Assembly (NCBI GenBank): GCA_026770615.1
Contig: MU631936.1
Coordinates: forward strand, 25,628-35,975
DNA from: Pavlovales sp. CCMP2436
Lineage: Eukaryota > Haptophyta > Pavlovophyceae > Pavlovales
Length of the DNA stretch: 10,348 nucleotides
Direction of reading: 5' to 3'
The position numbers were made by a program, and so were the translations under genes. The notes under the pieces are model-generated. The model did no database searches, was not told the origin of the DNA, and saw only the letters and a list, made by a program, of their open reading frames with translations. Each line of letters begins with the position of its first letter. The first letter of the stretch is position 1. This document shows positions 5,224-10,348 of the stretch, piece by piece.

Positions 5224-6825
5224 TCAGTGGCACGCACCGCCACTCACCTTTTGTCGGTTTCTTGCCCGCAACTCGGTTTGCTGGCGGCTTGAAGTCGCTG
5301 GCGAATGGGCTAGGTAGCGTTTGCTCCTTGCCAGCTGCGGCAAGGAGCTCCACTCGACGGGCTCGACCCTCGATGAGAGACGCGCGGACCGAGAGACACG
5401 TGCAATCCGGGCCGAGAAGTCCTGGATTGCCTCCCGCATCGGACTGGTCTCCCGTATGGCGGTCGAGCCTTGGCTCGAGCGTCTACCAAACCAGCCGGCA
5501 GAAGAGGATGAGGAGCGCCTGCCGGCGGAAAAGACGGACTGCCGAAGCTCGCGTGAGGCCGTCAATTCCCGCCCCACGTCGACGAGCAGCCGCGCAGCGT
5601 GGAGCTTCATGAGCTTGACACACTCCGCCATGCCCGCGCTGCATTTGTCGAGGCACGCGTCGAGCCCGCTCGCTTCGAAGGCATAGCGCTCCTCACATCC
5701 TGATGGGTCGCCCTTTATTCCAAAGAGTAGCCCGGTGTAGCCCATGACGCGCAGCTTGTGCGTCGTCTCTGCACCGCTCATCCTGTAGTGCCAGAGGCGG
5801 TCACATAGGGTAGGGTCAGCGATAGGGTCACTCATCCATCGGCACGCGCGGTGGCGCCCAAGCCAGCGCAGCCGACTAAGGCACGCAGCAGGCAATGGGC
5901 GACGCAGCACTCAGACCAGCAAAACATTCAGAACAGTCAGACGCCAGCTTGAATCCCTATCAGTCAATATATGGGGCATAAAGAACTACGGGGTGTGACA
6001 CGAGACGGAGAGGAGAAGGTGAAGCGCGTCAAGGAATGTCGGCGGGTGCGACAGCTAAAGAGGGTCGCTGCACACACCGCGGCATTTGGTTGTCGATGAT
6101 GATACAGTCAAACTTCTGGCCTGCGCGGACGAGCTCGAGCGCCTCGGTGCCGTCCTCGACCTGCTCGTAAGCGACACCGAGCAAGTTGAACGTCTGCAGC
6201 GGCAGCGTAAAGCGGACGAACGCTACGGGTTGCAACAATTGGGGCATGTATCGGGAGGAGTCTGCAGCTGAGAAGTCTGAGGCGATGGGCTTAGGCAGGC
6301 TGTATTCATATGTATCATACTTGTGTATAATTAGGCACATACTGGAGGCAGTCAGCGCGCACCATCATCTTCGACGTGAAACGCACGGTAGTCGTCGGGG
6401 AAGCGCTGCTTGACGATTGGCGGCTCGGCGCTCAACGCTCTCGAATTCTCAAGACCCGGATCGATGATGCCGTCGATCTTGCAGGCTATGTGCATCTCGA
6501 AGCGCGTGCCCTTGCCGTAGCCCTCGGAGCTCAGCACGAGCGAGTCGTCGTGCTTGCGCAGGAGCTGGCGGACTATTGGCAGCCCGAGACCTGTGCCACC
6601 GTTACCCTGCATCTACCCGCGGCCCACCTGCAGGGGAGACGTCACATAAGTCAGATGATTAGTTAGATAGGGCTAATATGTAGACGTGTCTATGTAGACG
6701 TGTCACGTTCCAGGAGGTCGGCACCGTGCTGCACTGCCTGCTGCCCTGCTTACCTGAGTAAACATCAGGTCCTCGCTGAGAGCGCTGAGCTCGCTCTCGC
6801 TGAGCCCGATCCCTTCGTCCTGGAC
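5224..6825 (-). CDS. Hybrid sensor histidine kinase, C-terminal half (HATPase_c + receiver), four exons; 5' end missing
   Basis: Minus-strand exons are 6825-6754, 6606-6363, 6267-6078 and 5782-5248 (or to the stop at 5224). Introns are 147, 95 and 295 bp, all GT-AG, and their phases agree. In these kinases HATPase_c binds ATP for His phosphorylation and the fused receiver takes the phosphate onto Asp. Exon 1 gives the G1 box VQDEGIGLSESE. Exon 2 gives G2 (GNGGTGLGLPIVRQLL), G3 (GYGKGTRFEMHI) and the receiver acidic pair RAFHVEDD. Exon 3 gives LLGVAYEQVEDGTEALELV and FDCIIIDNQMP with the acceptor Asp. Exon 4 gives RMSGAETTHKLRVMGYTG, GIKGD and the Lys in CLDKC. About 110 low-complexity residues follow. 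The sensor, HisKA and N box are absent; an LTR-type element starts 92 bp upstream of exon 1. The usual receiver Thr (LTGN) is Lys here (IKGD). The visible part has no disabling stop; whether the gene is expressed is unknown. Confidence 0.85.
5248..5782 (-). other. Kinase exon with receiver C-terminal half and low-complexity tail
   Basis: It begins after CACTACAG and completes the Arg codon split by the preceding intron. It encodes MSGAETTHKLRVMGYTGLLF, then GIKGD, ASGLDACLDKC and AECVKLMK, the last half of a receiver fold. Ser/Arg-rich sequence follows. The right-hand limit is set at AAG|GTGAGTG, a consensus donor. Without splicing the frame ends seven codons later at 5224-5226. Confidence 0.75.
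5834..5962 (+). repeat. 129-bp repeat, copy B, inside a kinase intron
   Basis: It differs from 4817-4945 at four positions by eye. It lies wholly within the 295-bp intron 6077-5783, antisense to the kinase. It includes the terminal codons and stop of the retroelement-like frame and the same 3' end, but nothing further 5', as expected for a heavily 5'-truncated insertion. No convincing target-site duplication was seen; GTCA occurs on both sides but is too short to count. Confidence 0.88.
6078..6267 (-). other. Kinase exon with receiver phospho-acceptor Asp
   Basis: It starts after CTTCTCAG and ends CCGCG|GTGTGTG. It encodes EQVEDGTEALELV and FDCIIIDNQMP; the Asp of IDNQMP is the acceptor position. 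The distance from the acidic pair to LLGVAYEQ is about 14 residues longer than usual. The segment 6223-6188 starts with GT, ends with AG and is 36 nt in frame, so a mis-modelled mini-intron is possible. Confidence 0.75.
6363..6606 (-). other. Kinase exon with G2/G3 boxes and start of receiver domain
   Basis: It encodes GNGGTGLGLPIV (G2), GKGTRF (G3), a short linker, and RAFHVEDD, the Mg-binding acidic pair of the receiver. The donor GTGCGC at 6362 splits a codon after GATGATG. An upstream competing acceptor lies at 6628 (CCCCTGCAG); its use would add 21 nt containing an in-frame TAG. Confidence 0.8.
6754..6825 (-). other. Kinase exon with HATPase_c G1 box
   Basis: This 72-nt, phase-0 exon encodes 24 residues, VQDEGIGLSESE through DLMFTQ, where DEGIG is the G1 (DxGxG) ATP-lid motif. 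The acceptor has a good pyrimidine tract ending CCCTTGTGCAG, and the donor is CAG|GTAAGC. The join to GNGGTG of the next exon restores the normal G1-to-G2 order. The segment upstream (6826-6917) is pyrimidine-rich on this strand and looks intronic. Confidence 0.8.
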
Positions 6826-6917
6826 CTGCACAAGGGCAGATGGGAGTGTAGTGTGTGCAGTCGAGAGAGGGGAAAGTCAGAGAGAGAGAAAGGGAGAGAT
6901 GAGACAGTCAGAATTTT

Positions 6918-7234
6918 GCTGAATGGCGGCGTACCGTACCGGACTGCTCGCATTTCCTTCTTTTCAATTTACCCCTATCACTATACCATTTACCGCGCGG
7001 GGGCCACCGACTGACATGGTGGTCCGGTCGATGTACCCTACTGGTTACCTTTCTTCTTCCTATCATACCGAATGACAACACGCACCAACTTCCAACGGTG
7101 TTTGGGCGATTGGGAAACCGCTGTCGGCTTTCCAATTGGCGCGGCTGAGAGGACCAGCCGGCTGGTGCACAAACGAGTATAGTCAGCCCGACACTCAGGG
7201 GTCTGTTCAAATTGAGAACCCACCCGGCCCCCCC
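6918..7234 (+). repeat. Left terminal direct repeat (5' LTR-like)
   Basis: It begins GCTGAATGGCGGCGTACC and ends GAACCCACCCGGCCCCCC. It matches 9518-9917 throughout but lacks two segments of about 42 and 43 bp that the right copy has. Confidence 0.85.
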
Positions 7235-7484
7235 TACATCTCCCCTAGGGGAGGGACAACAGAGCAATCGGCCGTAGGCCGACGAAAATGAACTTGCGGT
7301 AAGCCGCGAGAGCGTGCAGGGCTTGCGTTTATCCGAGGGGGCGGGCAGCGCCCGCACGCCGCGCGCGGCCCGCCCCGGCGGTCAGGCACCTGGCTGGGCG
7401 GGTACGGCCCGCGGCCCGCGGTCCCACAACGCGGCTTCGGCGTCTGCCGGCGAGACGGCACCGCGCACCGAGACCGAGGAGGAG
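7235..7484 (+). other. 5' leader of the gag-only element
   Basis: Two perfect inverted repeats follow the left terminal repeat: CTCCCCTAGGGGAG (7240-7253) and TCGGCC-GTA-GGCCGA (7268-7282). A five-codon upstream frame (ATG AAC TTG CGG TAA, 7288-7302) precedes gag. The gag frame is open upstream to at least 7314 but has no ATG before 7485. Confidence 0.55.
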
Positions 7485-9052
7485 ATGACGGACGGAGCCG
7501 CGGCCGAGACCGAGGAGGCGACGGGGAGCAACGCCGCGGCTGAAGGGGAGGGGCGGGCTGAAATCCAGGTCGATGGGTCCAGGTCGACCTCCAGTGGCGA
7601 ACCGACGCCGAAGCCCGCCGCCGCGACCCGCATCCCTGCCGGCATCCGCCCCGCCGAGTCGCGGCCGCCCGCCGCCCGCGCGCTCGGGAAAGCGCTCACG
7701 TTCCTGCCGACTTCCCCGGACGCGGGGCTGGTGGCGCTGTGCGTGCGTGCCGACGAGACCTATGGCGAGGAGCTTGCGCAGGCGTTCGGCCTCTGCGGCC
7801 TCCCGTCCCTCCGGGCGATCGCCTGCAGCGACCGCTGCCGCCTGAGCGGCGGCCTCTCGATGCTCAGCTTCCCCACCGAGGGTGACGCGCTCTTCACGGT
7901 CATCATGCACCTGCACGAGCGGGTCGAGTTGACTGCCCCGGCCGAGTACACGGACGTGGTCCCAGACGAGGAGCAGCGCATATCGCGTATCTTCGCGCTG
8001 GTGATCTGTCTGCGCACCACGTTGGAGCGCCGGGAGACCACGCGCCCGTCGCACTCCTCGGGCCCGCCCATCGCCGCGGCGGCGGCCACCAACCCGGAGG
8101 AGATGGCCGACGGCTCCCCAATTCCGAACCTCAAGATCGGGTGGTGGCGCAAGATCTGGGCCGCGTATCTCACGCTGACCTGGCAGGAGCTCAACGAGGC
8201 GGAGATGCAGGTCGCGTCGCAGGCGTTCCAGTTGGCACGGGCACTTCTCGGTGGGCAGCTGAACCTCGTTGACCTCGACAAAGTGCAGACCACCCACGGC
8301 GCTCTGGCCAACGGCTACTCGAGCAAGCTTGTCGACATGGTGATCGGCGGCGGCGTGCACATGACGCTGCGCGACGAGAGCGCCATGACCACTGGCGCTC
8401 CGCCGAAGCTGATCAGCGTCGGGCAGGCGATCCGGACTCCAAGGCGCTGGCTGCCGTCGCCAGCAACATCGAACTGCCGCCTATCGGTGCCGCAGGCGAC
8501 ACGCACACCCCGGAAGCGGGCTACATGATGGCGGCCGCAGGCGTGGGCCAACTGGCACCGCGCGTCCACGGTGGGCCCACGGTCATGGGCACGCCTTGGA
8601 TTTGTAAAAAGTGGGTCGCCTTTGTCATGCGCCTCGGCTCGGACACGCTGCTGGAGCTGCAAGCTTCCGACCGCGAGCTTATGACGCTGATGACGCAGCA
8701 GCTGGCGCGCGGGTATTCACTGGACCAGGGCTTCGCCAACCTCGAGCAAACGATTGGCTCCGTTGTGCTGATGAAACAGCAGCTCGCTGCCGCCGGCAAG
8801 TCCGCTTACGCGGGCTCCTCCGCCGGCGGAGGGAACGCCGGAGGCTCCGGTGGCAACTCCGGGGCCACCGGTGCCAAGGTCAAGGCTGCAGGGCGCGCGC
8901 TGCCGCGCAAGGGACGGACGGCGTGCTCCCAGTTCAACAGCGCTGCGGGCTGCACTTCGGCCTCCTGCCCGTACGGGCATTTCTGCACCCGCTGTATCAC
9001 CCGTAACAAGGGCAAGGAGCCGCACACCGCGCACGGGTGCACGCGTGTCTAA
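7485..9052 (+). CDS. Gag-like nucleocapsid protein of the non-autonomous element, one frameshift
   Basis: The first in-frame ATG is 7485. The frame opens with an acidic Ala/Glu/Thr-rich tract (MTDGAAAETEEATGS) and a Pro-rich linker. A helical, capsid-like middle follows (WWRKIWAAYLTLTWQELNEA, QAFQLARALLGGQLNLVDLD), then TPWICKKWVAFVMRLGSDT and LEQTIGSVVLMKQQLAAA, a Gly-rich hinge, and a Cys/His tail. The tail has a CCCH finger, C-x8-C-x4-C-x3-H (CSQFNSAAGC, CPYGH), then C-x2-C-x9-H-x4-C (CTRC...HTAHGC), a zinc knuckle with a long middle spacer. These would bind the element RNA for packaging. The frame breaks near 8421-8424: upstream codons end KLISVG, and downstream ones (AGDPDSKALAAVASN) lie one base back, so one base was probably lost. 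Without the shift the first frame stops at 8526-8528. Family assignment is inferred from layout and finger type. Confidence 0.72.
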
Positions 9053-9517
9053 CACCGCGCGTACGCTTAGGCGCCGCGGCGCCGCACTGGGGCTAACCCC
9101 AACTTCCAGCTCGAGCTCGCTCGAGCCTGCTCGAGGTGTCGAGAGGGTGGGTGGGTGGGAACAAAACCGGACTGCTGCCAACCCCTAGGCGGGCCGCTCG
9201 CACGGGTCGATCCGGCTCGCTGGCGCACGCCCCCGTCACCGCTGACTCTCGGCCAGCGAGGCGAGATCTGGGATGTTATTTGCTGTTTGCTGTTATTTCT
9301 GTTACGCGGGATAAAGTCCGGGTGGGGCTCACCCCGCGGGCTTTCCGCGCGTTCCTGCTCTCTGACTAGGTCACGTCCCGCCGTCGGCTCCCTGCCGGGC
9401 CCCGTCCGCATGGGTCATAAACTAGCTAATAATGTCATTGGAGAAGTCCGGGTAGCTGGTAGCACGCCAACAGCAGTGTCTACTGCCAGGCCCCCCAATT
9501 CCAAGTTTACACAACGC
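9053..9517 (+). other. 3' untranslated interior of the gag-only element
   Basis: No protein gene is present. CTCGAG-type palindromic repeats occupy about 9109-9142, followed by a G-quadruplex motif. GGGGCTAACCCC (9089-9100) and GGGGCTCACCCC (9324-9335) are near-identical inverted repeats, and CCGGACTGCT echoes the start of the terminal repeat. The stretch just before 9518 is not purine-rich. Confidence 0.5.
9145..9159 (+). other. Perfect G-quadruplex motif
   Basis: GGGTGGGTGGGTGGG consists of four G3 runs with single-T loops. This loop length gives very stable parallel quadruplexes in general. It lies on the coding strand between gag and the right terminal repeat. Confidence 0.85.
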
Positions 9518-9917
9518 TGAATGGCGTCGTACCCGTACCAGACTGCTCGCCTCTCCTTCTTTTCAATTTACTACTATCACTATACCATTTACCGCGCGGG
9601 GGCCACCGACTGACATGGTGGTCCGGTCGATGTACCCTATTGGTAACCTATCTTCTAACTATCATACCCTGAACAACACCTGTTGAACCATGCTGAGCCG
9701 CTAATATACCGAATGACAACACGCACCAACTACCAACGGTGTTTAGGCGATTGGGAAACCGCTGTCGGCTCCCCAACTGGCGCGGCCGAGAGGACCAGCC
9801 GGCTGGTGCACAGACGAGTATAGTCAGCCCGACACTCAGGGGTTTTAATCCCGAGCGTAAGTCGGGCCAAAATGGTTAAGCCTAGTCTGTTCAATTAAAG
9901 AACCCACCCGGCCCCCC
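9518..9917 (+). repeat. Right terminal direct repeat (3' LTR-like)
   Basis: It begins GCTGAATGGCGTCGTACCC and ends ACCCACCCGGCCCCCC. It holds two segments absent from the left copy. One is 9669-9710, lying between two ATACC pentamers. The other is 9843-9885, which contains the small hairpin CCCGA/TCGGG. Confidence 0.85.
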
Positions 9918-10138
9918 ATAAGCACTCCCTTGTTCGTTTATAGTACCTGGCCGGGAATGTACACTGGTAATCCAGGGACACCCATAAGCTAACCATTCCG
10001 GTAAGGTGGTATTTAACGCCCTCAATGCACATAATTCAATGCATGGTTGCCTTACATATTACCGCAGCAGCTGCCGTCGCCGCTTCCGTTAATGAATAAA
10101 TAATTACGAAAGCTGCCGCTGCTGCTGCTACTTTCTGC
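9918..10138. other. Flank of the element, no gene seen
   Basis: No coding frame or RNA gene was recognised. CCCATAAGC occurs near 9915 and 9978, and TCAATGCA twice near 10022 and 10037. An imperfect inverted repeat (10066-10140) has GCAGC-rich arms around TTAATGAATAAATAATTA. If the element sits in a kinase intron, the missing kinase exons should lie beyond this flank. Confidence 0.45.
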
Positions 10139-10348
10139 GGCGCGCGCCTAGTGCGCACGGCCTAGCGCGCGCGGCACATTGCGCGCAGCAAAAAGCGCGC
10201 GGCGTAGAGCACGCGGCCTAGCGCACGCGGCCTAGCGCACGCGGCCTAGCGCACGCGGCCTAGAGCCCGCGGCCAAGAGCTCGCGGCCCAGATCTCGCGG
10301 CCTAAAGCGCGAAGCCTAGAGCTCGCGGCCTAGAGCACGCGGCCTAGA
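10139..10348 (+). repeat. 14-bp tandem repeat (minisatellite), continues past the window
   Basis: Fifteen units of 14 bp fill 10139-10348 exactly. The consensus is GCRCGCGGCCTAGM. Units at 10209-10250 are identical, and those at both ends are diverged, for example GCGCGCAGCAAAAA at 10181. The unit length is not a multiple of three, so a coding repeat is unlikely. The array has no spacers. Confidence 0.93.

Larger units (their letters stand above)
6918..9917 (+). mobile_element. Non-autonomous LTR-type element carrying only a Gag-like gene (TR-GAG-like)
   Basis: Direct terminal repeats at 6918-7234 and 9518-9917 bracket a 2.3-kb interior with a single protein gene (7485-9052). No protease, integrase, reverse transcriptase or RNase H is present, so movement would need enzymes from another element. 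Plant elements with this plan have been named TR-GAG. The repeat ends do not show clean TG/CA, and no obvious primer-binding site, purine tract or target duplication was found, so a DIRS/Ngaro-like origin is not excluded. The repeats are about 92-93% alike by eye outside two indels, which implies an old insertion. The left end sits in pyrimidine-rich DNA just upstream of the first visible kinase exon. Confidence 0.75.

Noticed and set aside
5783..5910. N-terminal extension of the minus frame starting at 5910 or 5835
   Set aside because: These residues come from the 295-bp intron and the 129-bp repeat inside it. The receiver sequence is continuous only when 5782 is joined to 6078.
5224..6825. 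Bacterial two-component operon
   Set aside because: The domains are interrupted by consensus GT-AG introns with matching phases, so the gene is nuclear eukaryotic.
7573..7845. Overlapping plus-strand ORF within gag
   Set aside because: It is a Pro/Arg/Ser-rich out-of-frame shadow created by high GC.
7329..8360. Long minus-strand open frame (343 residues) opposite gag
   Set aside because: It is Arg/Gly/Ala-rich with no domain. It mirrors the GC-rich gag codons, and the plus frame continues logically into the zinc-finger tail.
8415..8440. Programmed -1 frameshift between gag and pol
   Set aside because: No slippery heptamer is present, and no pol lies downstream; the shift falls within gag itself.
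10139..10348. CRISPR array
   Set aside because: The units are contiguous 14-mers without spacers, and the rest of the window is eukaryotic.

Overview
The window looks like transposon-rich nuclear DNA from a GC-rich microbial eukaryote. I favour an alga such as a haptophyte or another chromist, but the sequence does not fix the taxon. The evidence is a Ty1/copia polymerase fragment, a protein-coding gene split by GT-AG introns, an LTR-type element carrying only a gag-like gene, and many diverged dispersed repeats. No rRNA, tRNA, CRISPR array or bacterial operon structure was seen.

Layout, left to right. Bases 3-1202 (+) hold the 3' half of a copia pol gene (reverse transcriptase and RNase H) with a large in-frame deletion. 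It is followed by a probable 3' LTR with a TATA box (about 1358-1620). From about 1920 to 5220 no host gene was recognised. Short modules recur there in both orientations: a 23-base exact core three times, an ~80-bp module three times, an ~115-bp block twice, and a block ending at a shared 3' end three times. One open frame, 4413-4862 (+), looks like the C-terminal tail of a retroelement protein, tentatively LINE-like.

Bases 5224-6825 on the minus strand are the main host gene: the C-terminal half of a hybrid sensor histidine kinase. Four exons joined at GT-AG junctions in consistent phase give the G1, G2 and G3 boxes of the HATPase_c domain, followed by a response-regulator receiver domain with its acidic pair, phospho-acceptor Asp and Lys. 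The kinase N-terminus (sensor, HisKA, N box) is not visible. A 129-bp repeat copy lies inside one intron. An LTR-type element lies immediately upstream of the first visible exon, and a repeat cluster lies at the 3' end.

Bases 6918-9917 form a ~3.0-kb non-autonomous element. It has two direct terminal repeats (6918-7234 and 9518-9917, about 92-93% alike by eye apart from two indels) flanking one Gag-like gene (7485-9052) that is broken by one frameshift and ends in a CCCH finger and a modified zinc knuckle. It has no pol, so it resembles the TR-GAG class. A perfect four-run G-quadruplex motif lies between gag and the 3' repeat. The window ends in a 14-bp tandem repeat (10139-10348) that runs off the edge.

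Taken together, this is a host two-component kinase gene whose introns and flanks have been invaded by at least three kinds of retroelement debris. Nothing proves a wholly new system. The most unusual items are the gag-only element, the mosaic of shared repeat modules, and the spliced algal-type hybrid kinase.
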